Shown piece after piece: positions 17,498 through 26,920 of a stretch of DNA of 64,000 bases. The DNA comes from Amantichitinum ursilacus (GTDB lineage: Bacteria; Pseudomonadota; Gammaproteobacteria; Burkholderiales; Chitinibacteraceae): the NCBI RefSeq assembly GCF_001294205.1, contig NZ_LAQT01000002.1, forward strand, positions 434,001 through 498,000, read 5' to 3'. The first letter of the stretch is position 1, and each line of letters begins with the position of its first letter. Position numbers and translations under genes: made by a program. A model generated the notes under the pieces. The model was not told the DNA's origin and searched no databases. It worked only from the letters and a program-made list of their open reading frames with translations.

Positions 17498-18175
17498 TTA
17501 TCTGGCGTAATCCGCCAGCCATTGCTGCACATGCGCTTGCGCCTGCGTCAGCGATTGCAGAATCGGAATCTCCAGCGCCAGCGTGGCGGCGTCTGGCGTG
17601 CTCATATCGGGCACCATGATCACGCGGCAACCGGCGCTGTGGGCGGCGCGCACGCCAACGATGGAGTCTTCAAACACCACGCATTCGGCGGCTTGCAGGC
17701 CCAACTGGCCTACGGCCTTCAGATAGATATCGGGTGCGGGCTTGGGGTGTTCGATATCGTCACCGCACACGGCAAAGGCAAAGAAGTCCCACAAGCCAGC
17801 CAGTTGTAGGTGGTGCTCGGCCAACTGGCGTTTGGTGGAGGTGGCCACCGCGCAGGGCAGACCTTGCTGGCGCAGCCACTGCAGCAATTCCAGCACACCG
17901 GGGCGATGCGGAATGGCTGATTGGGTGCGCTGCAGGTAATGTTCGTGGGTGGCGGCAATCAGGGCGTCAATGGGCGCATCGTCGGCCAGTTGCGTCTGCA
18001 GATAGGCTTTGACCTTGCTCATATGCATGCCCACCATGCCGTACGGCACGTGTTGTTCCAGCGGCAAATGCAGTTGCGCTGCGGCCTTGGTCCAGCATTC
18101 GATGGCAATGCGCTCGGTGTCGAGCATCAAACCGTCCATATCAAAGATGGCGGCGCGGGGCAGGGGAAAGGGCAT
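17498..18175 (-). CDS. HAD-superfamily phosphatase, beta-phosphoglucomutase-like
   Basis: A 225-aa HAD hydrolase of subfamily IA, variant 3. Motif I is FDMDGLMLDT (nucleophile Asp11, acid Asp13), motif II is the Thr/Ser in VATSTK, the conserved Lys is in HPKPAPD and motif III is VFEDSIVGVRAA. A helical cap is inserted after motif I, as in phosphoglycolate phosphatase and beta-phosphoglucomutase relatives. The substrate is unknown. It is the first gene of the HAD-CHAD-Hpt operon (19-bp gap to CHAD). Confidence 0.88.
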   Translation of the reverse strand: MPFPLPRAAIFDMDGLMLDTERIAIECWTKAAAQLHLPLEQHVPYGMVGMHMSKVKAYLQTQLADDAPIDALIAATHEHYLQRTQSAIPHRPGVLELLQWLRQQGLPCAVATSTKRQLAEHHLQLAGLWDFFAFAVCGDDIEHPKPAPDIYLKAVGQLGLQAAECVVFEDSIVGVRAAHSAGCRVIMVPDMSTPDAATLALEIPILQSLTQAQAHVQQWLADYAR

Positions 18176-18300
18176 GACGTAAGCGGTTGATTTAACTAAG
18201 CTGCGAGTCTACCTGAAGCGAAAGCCGTGTGACAGGCGGCGCATGTGCAGCCCGCATTGCGCCGAAATTATCTAGCGAACCATTACGGAAACAGAAGTAG

Positions 18301-18702
18301 ATGTCCAAAGCCAGTTCGGCCCCGCTTAAATGCCCCTGTGGCAGCAATCTTGCTTATACCGCGTGCTGCGCGATCTTCCATGGCGGCGTGCCCGCGCCCA
18401 CGGCCGAAGCACTGATGCGCTCGCGCTATACCGCCTATGTGCTGAAGCTGGAAGATTATCTGTTGGCCACCTGGCACCCGCAAACGCGGCCCAGCTCGCT
18501 GGATCTGGCGGCCGACGGCAACGTCAACTGGCAATCGCTGGAAGTGTGCAACGCTTCGGAAGATGGCGATCTGGCGTCGGTGGAGTTTGTGGCGCGCTAC
18601 AAGATCAACGGCCGCGCCTGGAAACTGCATGAGACCAGTTCGTTTAGCCGCAATGCCGATGGGCGCTGGCTGTATGTGGATGGCGACCTTAAAGAGAACT
18701 AG
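18301..18702 (+). CDS. YchJ-family SEC-C motif protein
   Basis: A 133-aa protein of the UPF0225/YchJ family. The N-terminal zinc-binding SEC-C-like motif CPCGSN-x4-Y-x2-CC is followed by the highly conserved AEALMRSRYTAYV and an NTF2-like alpha/beta domain. YchJ proteins have no firmly established function. It lies divergent to the HAD gene, alone. Confidence 0.88.
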   Translation: MSKASSAPLKCPCGSNLAYTACCAIFHGGVPAPTAEALMRSRYTAYVLKLEDYLLATWHPQTRPSSLDLAADGNVNWQSLEVCNASEDGDLASVEFVARYKINGRAWKLHETSSFSRNADGRWLYVDGDLKEN

Positions 18703-19062
18703 AGCGAGATGCGCGATGGGCGCCCATCCGGCCGCCACAGGGCTGACGCGGATTACGTTGTCGCCATTGTTGTACTACGCAATTATTGCAATCCACATCG
18801 TGCTACCGCTGCCCCGCGCCGCGCGTGGTGTTTAAAACGCTGCCCGGATTTGCGCCGCCGCAGACCCGCAAATCCGGAATCCCCCGATGGCGCGGTCGAT
18901 CATGCACCGTCACAGTGCCAGCCCGCATTCCTGCTGGGCTTTGTCTCTTTCCTGCCACTGCGCGCCGCCCGCCCGCAAGCCGCATGGCCGTGTCGCTGCA
19001 CGTTAATGCTGCGGTGGCGCGGGTACGGGAAAGCCCTCACCCCCTTTTTCTTGTTGTAAATA
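18703..19062. other. Intergenic region upstream of the fad regulator
   Basis: About 360 bp, no supported gene; the open frames here lack start signals and have atypical composition. CGCGCCGCGCG-type GC-rich segments are followed by an AT-richer promoter zone from 19040. Confidence 0.5.
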
Positions 19063-19091
19063 TTGACAAGCGTCAAAGGACTCGCTAATTT
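19063..19091 (+). promoter_or_regulatory. Candidate sigma-70 promoter of the fad regulator
   Basis: TTGACA (19063-19068), 17-base spacer, TAATTT (19086-19091). The -35 is consensus, the -10 weak. The -35 box is part of a small palindrome TTGAC-AAGC-GTCAA (19063-19076), and the operator at 19090-19109 begins in the -10. Confidence 0.5.
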
Positions 19092-19109
19092 TCAAACACT
19101 CGTTTGAAA
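19090..19109. promoter_or_regulatory. Palindromic operator, PsrA-type (CAAAC-N4-GTTTG)
   Basis: TTTCAAAC-ACTC-GTTTGAAA is a perfect palindrome with 8-bp arms, just downstream of the promoter and 33 bp before the TetR-family start. Its core fits the published PsrA consensus (G/C)AAAC-N2-4-GTTT(G/C). The position predicts autorepression, lifted by acyl-CoA or free fatty acid. Confidence 0.7.
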
Positions 19110-19142
19110 TATCGAACACGACGCTACACCACTGGAGCACGT

Positions 19143-19814
19143 ATGGGAGAGTCCGCCAAGGCGGTCGAAACCTCGACCCGCATTCTGGATGCCGCCGAAC
19201 TGTTGTTCGTTGAGCACGGCTTTGATGCCACCTCGATGCGCCTGATTACCCAAGCCGCCGGCGTTAACATCGCCGCCGTCAATTATTACTTCGGCTCGAA
19301 AGACGGGTTGTTCAAAGCCGTCTTCGAACGCCGGGCTGAGCCGTTTGCGCGTTTGTTTCTGGGCCATCTGGACCAGTTGGAACGCCAGTACGCCAATCCC
19401 AGCGCCAAACAGGTGGTGGAAGCCTTTGTGGCCGCCGCCATCGAACTGGGCCAGGAAGCCAGTCTGGGCGGGCTGATCTTTGTGCGCTTGCTGGCGCGGA
19501 CGTTTGTCGAGCCGCACCCGGTGCTGAAAGAAAGCATGCCGCGCCGTTATAGCGAACTGACCCGGCGTTACATCAGCGCGCTGGTCAAATCGCTGCCGCA
19601 TTTGTCCGAAGCCGAAGTGCACTGGCGCTTTCACTTTCTGGCCAACGCCATGTTCAACGCGTTTGCCGGCACCAATGTACTGCGGCTGTTTATGGCGCAC
19701 CCCATCGTCAATGCCCGCGATCCGCAAATGGTGGCGCGCATGCTGGTGCCGTTTGTTGTGGCTGGCCTGGACGCGCAAGCCGCGATGCCAGAGCTGGTTG
19801 ATCAGAATTCGTAA
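19143..19814 (+). CDS. TetR-family regulator of fatty-acid degradation (PsrA-like)
   Basis: A 223-aa TetR-type repressor: the DNA-binding helix-turn-helix is at about residues 10-57 (GFDATSMRLITQAAGVNIAAVNYYF would span it; key pieces ATSMRLITQAAG and VNYYFGSKDGLFKAVFERR), followed by an all-helical ligand domain. GGAG at 19134-19137 supports the ATG at 19143. It is directly upstream of fadE (14-bp gap), and a palindrome like PsrA operators overlaps its promoter. PsrA in Pseudomonas represses beta-oxidation genes and responds to long-chain fatty acids; the same job here is inference from context. Confidence 0.82.
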   Translation: MGESAKAVETSTRILDAAELLFVEHGFDATSMRLITQAAGVNIAAVNYYFGSKDGLFKAVFERRAEPFARLFLGHLDQLERQYANPSAKQVVEAFVAAAIELGQEASLGGLIFVRLLARTFVEPHPVLKESMPRRYSELTRRYISALVKSLPHLSEAEVHWRFHFLANAMFNAFAGTNVLRLFMAHPIVNARDPQMVARMLVPFVVAGLDAQAAMPELVDQNS

Positions 19815-19828
19815 AGGAGTCTACAAAA

Positions 19829-22369
19829 ATGACAGCGCTCATCAGTGTGGCCATTGTGCTGGTCGCCTTCCTGGCGGTGGCGTATGTACGCGCCCCGTTG
19901 TGGTTCAGTTCGTTGCTGGTGTTGTTGGGTACGGCGTTTGCAGTGCTTGCGCGCGGTGCCAGCCCGGTGTGGCTGGGTGTGGTGGTGGTCGTGCTGGCGG
20001 TGCTTAACCTGAAGCCGCTGCGTCGCGCCCTGATTACCAATCCGCTGTTTGGCGTATTCAAGAAGATCACCCCGCCGATGTCGCAGACCGAGCAAGAAGC
20101 GGTGGATGCCGGCACGGTGTGGTGGGATCGCGATCTGTTCTCGGGCAAGCCCGATTACGCGCGCCTGCATAACTTTCCGGCCCCGCAACTGACGGCCGAA
20201 GAACAGGCGTTTATTGATGGCCCCACCGAACAGCTGTGCAAGATGCTGGACGACTGGAAAATCACCCACGAAACCAAAGACCTGGAACAGCACGTGTGGC
20301 AGTTCATCAAGGATCAGGGTTTCCTGGGGATGATCATCAAGAAAGAGTATGGCGGTAAGGAATTCTCCAACTACGCCCATGCTCGCGTCGTCACCAAGAT
20401 TGCTACTCGCAGCGGCTCGGCCGCGGTGACGGTGATGGTGCCCAACTCGCTTGGACCGGGCGAATTGCTGCAGCACTACGGCACTGAACAACAAAAGAAC
20501 TACTACCTGCCGCGTCTGGCCAAGGGCGTGGAGATTCCCTGCTTTGCGCTGACCAGCCCGGAAGCGGGTTCGGATGCCGGTGGTATCCCTGACTACGGCG
20601 TGGTGACGCGCGGTTCGTATACTGATCCGCGCACCGGCGAGCGGCACGAAAACGTGCTGGGTATCCGCGTCAGCTGGGAAAAGCGTTACATCACGCTGGG
20701 CCCGATCGCGACCATCCTCGGTCTGGCATTCAAGCTGTATGACCCGGACGGTTTGCTCGGTGGCAAAAAAGACATCGGCATTACCTGCGCGCTGATCCCG
20801 ACCGAACACGAAGGCGTGGAAATCGGCCGTCGTCATTACCCGGCCACTTCGGTGTTCCAGAATGGTCCGAACTGGGGTAACAACGTGTTTATCCCGATGG
20901 AATGGGTGATTGGCGGTAAAGACTACGTGGGCCAGGGCTGGCGCATGCTGGTGGAATGTCTGTCGGTGGGCCGTTGCATCTCGTTGCCAGCCATGTCGGT
21001 GGCGTCGGGCAAACTGGCCGCCTTTACCACGGGCGCTTATGCCCGCATCCGCAACCAGTTTGGTCTGGCCATCGGCAAGTTCGAAGGCGTGGATGAAGCG
21101 ATTGCGCGCATCGGTGGCTATGCCTATCAGATGGACGCGGCACAACGCCTGGCGCTGACTGGCCTTGATATAGGCGAAAAGCCGTCGGTGCTGTCGGGCA
21201 TTCTCAAATATCACAACACCGAACGCATGCGTAAGGTGCTGAACGACGCCATGGACGTGCACGCCGGCAAAGCCGTGTGTATTGGCCCCAACAACTATCT
21301 GGCACACGGTTATCAAGCGATTCCGGTGGCAATTACGGTGGAAGGCGCCAACATCCTCACGCGTTCGATGATCATCTTTGGTCAGGGCGCAATCCGTTGC
21401 CATCCGTATGTGCTGACCGAAATGCGTTCGGCTATGAACAACGACGGCGCGGCGTTTGATAGCGCAGTGATTGGTCATATCGGCTTTACCGTCTCCAACG
21501 CCGTGCGTGCACTGGTGATGGGCCTGACCGGCGCGGCCTTTGTCGGCAGCCCCAAATCGGGCAAGACCGCGGTGTATTACAAGCAAGTCACGCGCATGTC
21601 TTCGGCCTTTGCCTTTGCTGCGGATATGGGCATGGCCAGCCTGGGCGGCAGCCTCAAATTCAAGGAAAAGCTGTCGGCGCGCCTGGGTGATGCGCTGTCC
21701 AATCTGTATATCGCCACCGCCGTGCTGAAGAAATATCACGACGATGGCATGCCGGAAGAAGATCTGCCGCTGCTGCAATGGTCGGTGCAAACCGCGCTGT
21801 ACGACTGCCAGATGGCGCTGGATGGCTTCCTCAGCAATCACCCGAGCCCGCTGCTGGGTTGGCTGATGCGTCGATTGGTGTTCCCGCTGGGCATGTCGCT
21901 GCGCGCACCGGCGGATTATGTGGGCACCAAGGTGGCCAAGCTGCTGATGGAACCGACCGCAACCCGAGATCGCCTGGTTGAATACATGTATCGCTCCACC
22001 GACGAAAGCGATCCGATTGGCGTGCTGGACCATGCGCTGAAGGCCGTCATCGCTACCGAAGGGTTGGAACACAAGCTGCGTAAAGCCCAGCGCGATGGCA
22101 AGAATGTGGGTCTGACCGCGATGGATCGTCTCGACGACGCCGTGGCCAAGGGCTTGATCAGCAAAGAAGAACACGCCGCCGTTACCCGCGCTCGCCAACT
22201 GAAACGCCAGGTGATCATGGTCGACGATTTCGACGGCAATCTGGAAAACCCCGATCTGGGCGTAACCACCCGCGTCATCCTGGGCCACAGCGCCCCGGCG
22301 GCCCCGGTGGCGCCAAAACCGAGCACGCCGGAAGCCGTACTGGCCGAAGTGCCGGGCGCGCCGGTCTGA
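19829..22369 (+). CDS. fadE: Acyl-CoA dehydrogenase, FadE type
   Basis: FadE catalyses the first, FAD-dependent step of beta-oxidation. The 846-aa protein matches the large FadE type (E. coli 814 aa): two N-terminal membrane segments (about 1-25 and 28-60), then the acyl-CoA dehydrogenase core with FALTSPEAGSDAGGIPD as the FAD/substrate loop, and a long C-terminal extension containing the conserved LLEPTATRDRL-like segment (LLMEPTATRDRL). AGGAG at 19815-19819 precedes the ATG. It is co-transcribed with the TetR gene. Confidence 0.95.
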   Translation: MTALISVAIVLVAFLAVAYVRAPLWFSSLLVLLGTAFAVLARGASPVWLGVVVVVLAVLNLKPLRRALITNPLFGVFKKITPPMSQTEQEAVDAGTVWWDRDLFSGKPDYARLHNFPAPQLTAEEQAFIDGPTEQLCKMLDDWKITHETKDLEQHVWQFIKDQGFLGMIIKKEYGGKEFSNYAHARVVTKIATRSGSAAVTVMVPNSLGPGELLQHYGTEQQKNYYLPRLAKGVEIPCFALTSPEAGSDAGGIPDYGVVTRGSYTDPRTGERHENVLGIRVSWEKRYITLGPIATILGLAFKLYDPDGLLGGKKDIGITCALIPTEHEGVEIGRRHYPATSVFQNGPNWGNNVFIPMEWVIGGKDYVGQGWRMLVECLSVGRCISLPAMSVASGKLAAFTTGAYARIRNQFGLAIGKFEGVDEAIARIGGYAYQMDAAQRLALTGLDIGEKPSVLSGILKYHNTERMRKVLNDAMDVHAGKAVCIGPNNYLAHGYQAIPVAITVEGANILTRSMIIFGQGAIRCHPYVLTEMRSAMNNDGAAFDSAVIGHIGFTVSNAVRALVMGLTGAAFVGSPKSGKTAVYYKQVTRMSSAFAFAADMGMASLGGSLKFKEKLSARLGDALSNLYIATAVLKKYHDDGMPEEDLPLLQWSVQTALYDCQMALDGFLSNHPSPLLGWLMRRLVFPLGMSLRAPADYVGTKVAKLLMEPTATRDRLVEYMYRSTDESDPIGVLDHALKAVIATEGLEHKLRKAQRDGKNVGLTAMDRLDDAVAKGLISKEEHAAVTRARQLKRQVIMVDDFDGNLENPDLGVTTRVILGHSAPAAPVAPKPSTPEAVLAEVPGAPV

Positions 22370-22754
22370 TCGCAAGCAAGAATACGTATTACCGGAATCA
22401 GCAGTTGCAGTGGTAGTAGCGGGCCGCTTCAAAATCTTCATCTACTCTGCATGAAGCGGTGCCAACAGATATCGACTGCGTTGCTAAAACGCGGCGGGAT
22501 TTGTGAAAGTGGAAGACCGCGCCTACGTGCTTTAACGGGTGTTGGCGCTGTCAAGCAAGCGTTGTATTTGTGCCGGGTGGCTTGCCGCCCGGTCGATCGG
22601 CATAAAAAATCCAGCTGACGTGTGTACCTGGGTGTAAACCTGCTACGCGTTCTACGGAAAAACTGAGGGCCACAAAGGCCCCCGATGAAAGCCCGCTTCC
22701 CACGGCGGGCATCCAAAAAAGCTGCGGCAAAAGCCGCGTTTGAAGGAGAGTACG
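22370..22754 (+). other. Long structured leader region of fadL
   Basis: About 385 bp without a gene. Close to the fadL start there are three hairpins in a row: GGCC-ACAAA-GGCC (22669-22681), GCCCGC-TTCCCACG-GCGGGC (22691-22710) and GCGGC-AAAA-GCCGC (22724-22737), the last ending 6 bp before the AAGGAGAG ribosome-binding site. No obvious PsrA-type site was found here. Confidence 0.5.
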
Positions 22755-24281
22755 ATGAAGAAAATCGCCAGCGCACTGCGCTTGGTCGGTGCAAGCACTC
22801 TGGTGTTTGTATCTGGCCATGCTCTGGCTTCCGGTTATTCGTTTGGCGTGCAAAGCGTCAGCTCGCAATCTGTTGCCAACTCCAACGGCGCAGAAGCCAA
22901 AGACGCGTCGGTGTTGTTCTACAACCCGGCCGGCATGACCCACCTGAAAGGGGACAACTTTTCGGGCGCACTGGTTATTCTTGACCCGAGCGTCAGCCCG
23001 TCCAACATCAGCGCCACCACCGCAGGCGGCGCATCCGTCAGCGGCAACGACGGTGGCCGCGCCACCTCGATCGTCGAAGTGCCGCAGCTGTATTACACCC
23101 ATCAGTTCAACGACCAGGTGTACGGCGGTATCGGCTTCTTTATTCCGTTTGGCGATGCGGTGAGCTACGACGAAGGCTGGATCGGGCGTTACAACTCGAC
23201 CAAGCTGGACATGCGCACCTACGCGTTCAACCCGGCGTTTGCGTACAAGGTCAACGATCATCTATCGATCGGTTTCGGCATCACCGCGCAATACATGGAC
23301 GCCAAGTTCAACAAGAAAGCGGACTTTGGCTCGCTGGCGGCGCAAGAGCTGCAAACCGAGTTGTCCAGCACCGCCGGCCAGGCTGCGCTGACCAATCTGG
23401 TGACGCAACTGGTGGTTAATGGCCAGCTGACCACGGCGCAAGCGGCGCAGCTGCAGGCGTCGTTGCCGTCGGCCATCGCGTCGATGCAAGGCAACCCCGC
23501 TGACGACAGCGAAATGAAATATCAAGGCACCGATTGGGGCTTTGGCTGGAACGTGGGCGTGATGTACGACGTGGACGAAACCCTGCGCTTTGGCGCGGCC
23601 TATCGCAGCCACATCAAGCACAACCTGTCGGGCGACGCCAACTGGTACAACCCCAACAGCATCACCATTCCGGGCCTGAGCAATCTGGGCACCGCCGGCA
23701 CCATCCTGAACCAGGCGTTGCAGAACCAGTTGTCTGGCGCGTTCTCGGCGTTTACCAACAGCTCCGGCACGGTGGCTGTGGATACGCCCGATACCGCGTC
23801 GATCAACTTCTTCAAGCAAGTAACGCCGCAATGGGCGGTGATGGCCGACTGGACGCACACCTGGCACAGCAAGTTTGACGAGCTGCAACTGGATTTCTCC
23901 AACAGCCTGCCCAACGCCGTGATCGTGCAGAACTGGAAGAACACCAACCGCTTCTCGGTGGGGACCACTTACCAGTACAGCCAGCCGCTGCAACTGCGCG
24001 CCGGTATTGCGTACGACCAAAGCCCGGTGCCGAGCTCGGAATACCGCCTGGCCGCCTTGCCGGACAACAACCGCACGTGGTTCTCGCTGGGCCTGAACTA
24101 CATGTTTACGCCGCAGCTGTCGCTCGATCTGGCCTACACCTACGTGAAGATCCAGGACGCGCACATGAACAACAACGAAGGTTGTCTGTTGCCGGCATGT
24201 ACGGGCAGCGGCACCACCACCGTGGCTGACTTTGACAGCAACGCCAACATCCTTGGCATGCAGGTCAACTACAAGTTCTAA
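22755..24281 (+). CDS. fadL: FadL-family outer membrane fatty-acid channel
   Basis: FadL proteins are 14-stranded outer-membrane barrels that admit long-chain fatty acids. The 508-aa precursor has a signal peptide (MKKIASALRLVGASTLVF, cleavage after ALA), the mature N-terminus GYSFGVQSVSSQSVANSNGA forming the plug with the family NPAG motif (FYNPAGMTHL), repeated amphipathic strands with aromatic girdles, and a C-terminal Phe (QVNYKF). AAGGAGAG at 22743-22750 selects the ATG at 22755. It sits between fadE and the fadN-like gene, so uptake and degradation are adjacent. Confidence 0.93.
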   Translation: MKKIASALRLVGASTLVFVSGHALASGYSFGVQSVSSQSVANSNGAEAKDASVLFYNPAGMTHLKGDNFSGALVILDPSVSPSNISATTAGGASVSGNDGGRATSIVEVPQLYYTHQFNDQVYGGIGFFIPFGDAVSYDEGWIGRYNSTKLDMRTYAFNPAFAYKVNDHLSIGFGITAQYMDAKFNKKADFGSLAAQELQTELSSTAGQAALTNLVTQLVVNGQLTTAQAAQLQASLPSAIASMQGNPADDSEMKYQGTDWGFGWNVGVMYDVDETLRFGAAYRSHIKHNLSGDANWYNPNSITIPGLSNLGTAGTILNQALQNQLSGAFSAFTNSSGTVAVDTPDTASINFFKQVTPQWAVMADWTHTWHSKFDELQLDFSNSLPNAVIVQNWKNTNRFSVGTTYQYSQPLQLRAGIAYDQSPVPSSEYRLAALPDNNRTWFSLGLNYMFTPQLSLDLAYTYVKIQDAHMNNNEGCLLPACTGSGTTTVADFDSNANILGMQVNYKF

Positions 24282-24299
24282 GCGTTTTTTGCCGTACAC

Positions 24300-24323
24300 G
24301 GTGCGCTCCCACGGGGGCGCACC
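24300..24323 (+). terminator. Possible terminator hairpin after fadL
   Basis: GGTGCGC and GCGCACC pair around TCCCACGGGG; only a short pyrimidine tail (TTCTC) follows, so termination would be partial. Confidence 0.4.
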
Positions 24324-24452
24324 TTCTCAACCATAACAACACGGGCTACCAGGCCTGGATGCCGTTGTAGTGAGTTTCCGGATTGCTGTCCGCAAGGCAT
24401 GCCGCCGCAGTCCTGAAACCAACGTCAACAGCCTTAACACTGGGGATATCCA

Positions 24453-26825
24453 ATGTTCCAGAAAGCCAACATACGTCGCGTTGCCGTGCTGGGCGCCGGG
24501 GTGATGGGCGCGCAGATTGCCGCTCACCTGGTCAATGCCGGGATCGACACCGTTCTGTTCGACCTGCCTGCCAAAGAAGGCGACGCCAACGGCATCGTCA
24601 AGAAGGCCGTCGACAACCTGAAGAAGATGAAACCCGCTCCGTTCTCCAGCGCCGCGCGCGCTGACTATATCGCCATGGCCAACTATGGCAGCGATCTGGA
24701 AAAACTGGCCGACTGTGATTTGATCATCGAAGCCATCGCAGAACGCCTGGACTGGAAGCTGGACCTGTACGCGAAGATTGCGCCGCACGTGGCCGAACAC
24801 GCCATCCTGGCCACCAATACCTCCGGCCTGTCGATCGGCAAGCTGGCCGACGGCGTGCCCGAAGCGCTGCGGGGCCGCTTTTGCGGTATCCACTTCTTTA
24901 ATCCGCCGCGCTACATGTACCTGGTCGAACTGATTCCGACCCGGTACACCGAAGGCGCTGAGCTGGATGCGCTGGAAACCTTTTTGACCACGCGTCTGGG
25001 TAAAGGCGTGGTGCGCGCCAAAGACACGCCCAACTTTATCGCCAACCGCATTGGCGTGTTCAGCATGCTGGCCACTATCCACCATGCCGAACGCCTCGGT
25101 ATCCGCTTTGATGTGGTGGATGATCTGACTGGCCCGCGCCTGGGTCGCCCCAAGTCGGCCACGTTCCGCACCGCCGATGTGGTGGGTCTGGACACGTTTG
25201 CGCATGTCGTCAAAACCATGACCGACAATCTGCCCGATGATCCGTGGCACGCGTTTTACACCGTGCCGGCGTGGATGCAGGCGCTGATCGAGAAGGGCGC
25301 GCTGGGCCAGAAGACCAAGGGCGGCATTTATCGCAAAGAGGGCCGCGATATCTTCGTGCTGGACCCCAAGACTGGCGAATACGTGCAATCGGGCCAGAAG
25401 GGCGATGACGAAGTCAAAGCCATCCTGAAAATTGAAAACCCGGCCGAGAAGTTCAAGGCGCTGCGCGAATCGCAAAATCCGCAAGCGCAGTTCTTGTGGG
25501 CCTGCATGCGCGATGTGTGGCAATACATTGCCTACTGGCTGGGCGATATCGCGGGCAATGCGCGCGATGTGGACTTTGCCATTCGCTGGGGCTTTGGCTG
25601 GAAGCAAGGTCCGTTCGAGATGTGGCAAGCCGCGGGCTGGAAAGCCATCGCTGAAGCCATCTCGGGTGAAATCGCCGCGGGCCAGACCATGTCGAGCGCC
25701 GCATTGCCCGCCTGGGTCAACAGCGTGGACGGCGTGCATACGCCGCAAGGCAGCTATAGCGCCGCCGACAACAGCTACAAAGCACGTTCGACGCTGCCGG
25801 TGTACGAGCGCCAGATTTACCCGCCGACCGTGTTTGGTGAAGCCGAACCGCAATATGGCGAGACCATCTACGAAAACGACGGCGTGCGCATGTGGTTGCG
25901 CGCGGGCGACGATGTGCCGGTGGTGACCTTCAAGAGCAAAGCGCACAGCGTGGGCGCGCCGGTGCTGGAAGGCTTGCAGGCTTCGGTGCGTATCGCCGAA
26001 GCGCGCTACCCCGGCCTGGTGATCTGGCATCCGGAAGCGCCGTTTTCGGTGGGTGCCGATCTGGCCAGCATGGGCCCGGCCTTTATGACCGGTGATTTCG
26101 ACGCCATCGAAAAGATGGTGGCCGAATTCCAGAAAACCTCGATGACCATCAAGTACGCGCAAGTACCGGTGGTGGCTGCGGCGCAAGGTTATGCCTTTGG
26201 CGGTGGTTGCGAGTTCCTGATGCATTCCGCCCGCGTGGTGGCTGCGCTGGAAAGCTATATCGGCCTGGTGGAAGTGGGTGTGGGCCTGTTGCCTGCGGGG
26301 GGCGGTTGCAAGGAATTTGCGCTGCGCGCCGCCCGTGAAGCCAAGGGTGGCGACATCCTGGCCGTGCTGAAGGACTACTACATGGCGATGGCCATGGCCA
26401 AAGTGGCCACTTCGGCCGAAGAAGGCAAAGAGATCGGCTATCTGCGTGAATCGGACATCGTGGTGTTTAACGCCAACGAAATCCTGCACGTGGCGCAATC
26501 GCAAGTGCGTGCGCTGGCGGATGCCGGCTACAAGGCCCCGATCAAGCCCAAGGGCTTTCCGGTGGCGGGCCGCACCGGCGCGGCGACCATCCGTGGCCAA
26601 CTGATCAACATGCTGGAAGGCGGTTTTATCAGCAAATACGACTACCACATTGGCGTGCAGATTGCCGAAGTGGTGTGCGGCGGTGATGTGGACGCGGGCA
26701 CCCTGGTGAATGAGGAATGGATCCTCACGCTGGAGCGCCAACGCTTTATGGGCTTGCTGAAGAAGGGCAAAACCCAGGAACGCATCATGTACATGCTGGA
26801 AAACAACAAACCGCTACGGAACTGA
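24453..26825 (+). CDS. Bifunctional 3-hydroxyacyl-CoA dehydrogenase / enoyl-CoA hydratase (FadN/FadB type)
   Basis: The 790-aa enzyme carries out hydration and oxidation of the enoyl-CoA intermediate. The NAD-binding dehydrogenase comes first (LGAGVMGAQI, G14-x-G16-x2-G19; NTSGLSI; GIHFFNPP), then its C-terminal helical domains, and the enoyl-CoA hydratase/isomerase domain is C-terminal from about residue 485 (PEAPFSVGADL, AQGYAFGGGCEF with the oxyanion hole). This order is opposite to E. coli FadB and the same as the FadN type. Intact, of usual length. It precedes the thiolase by 95 bp and probably forms the same transcript. Confidence 0.92.
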   Translation: MFQKANIRRVAVLGAGVMGAQIAAHLVNAGIDTVLFDLPAKEGDANGIVKKAVDNLKKMKPAPFSSAARADYIAMANYGSDLEKLADCDLIIEAIAERLDWKLDLYAKIAPHVAEHAILATNTSGLSIGKLADGVPEALRGRFCGIHFFNPPRYMYLVELIPTRYTEGAELDALETFLTTRLGKGVVRAKDTPNFIANRIGVFSMLATIHHAERLGIRFDVVDDLTGPRLGRPKSATFRTADVVGLDTFAHVVKTMTDNLPDDPWHAFYTVPAWMQALIEKGALGQKTKGGIYRKEGRDIFVLDPKTGEYVQSGQKGDDEVKAILKIENPAEKFKALRESQNPQAQFLWACMRDVWQYIAYWLGDIAGNARDVDFAIRWGFGWKQGPFEMWQAAGWKAIAEAISGEIAAGQTMSSAALPAWVNSVDGVHTPQGSYSAADNSYKARSTLPVYERQIYPPTVFGEAEPQYGETIYENDGVRMWLRAGDDVPVVTFKSKAHSVGAPVLEGLQASVRIAEARYPGLVIWHPEAPFSVGADLASMGPAFMTGDFDAIEKMVAEFQKTSMTIKYAQVPVVAAAQGYAFGGGCEFLMHSARVVAALESYIGLVEVGVGLLPAGGGCKEFALRAAREAKGGDILAVLKDYYMAMAMAKVATSAEEGKEIGYLRESDIVVFNANEILHVAQSQVRALADAGYKAPIKPKGFPVAGRTGAATIRGQLINMLEGGFISKYDYHIGVQIAEVVCGGDVDAGTLVNEEWILTLERQRFMGLLKKGKTQERIMYMLENNKPLRN

Positions 26826-26920
26826 TCGTCGCCCTGGCGCAGATGACTTTTCCGTTGCTGGCCGGTGGCAGCAAAACCCCGGCCAGCCTGATTGTTTGAA
26901 TGAATATTCAGGAGCTCACC

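Noticed and set aside
18709-19088. Open frames between the ychJ-like gene and the fad regulator
   Set aside because: Pro/Arg-rich products without start signals, running into the promoter zone.
19802-22441. 879-codon open frame on the minus strand opposite fadE
   Set aside because: Its product is low-complexity, His/Arg/Gly-rich, with no domain; it mirrors the codon bias of fadE.
24327-26741. 804-codon minus-strand frame opposite the fadN-type gene
   Set aside because: Same reason: no start signals and an arginine/histidine-rich product; the plus-strand gene is certain.
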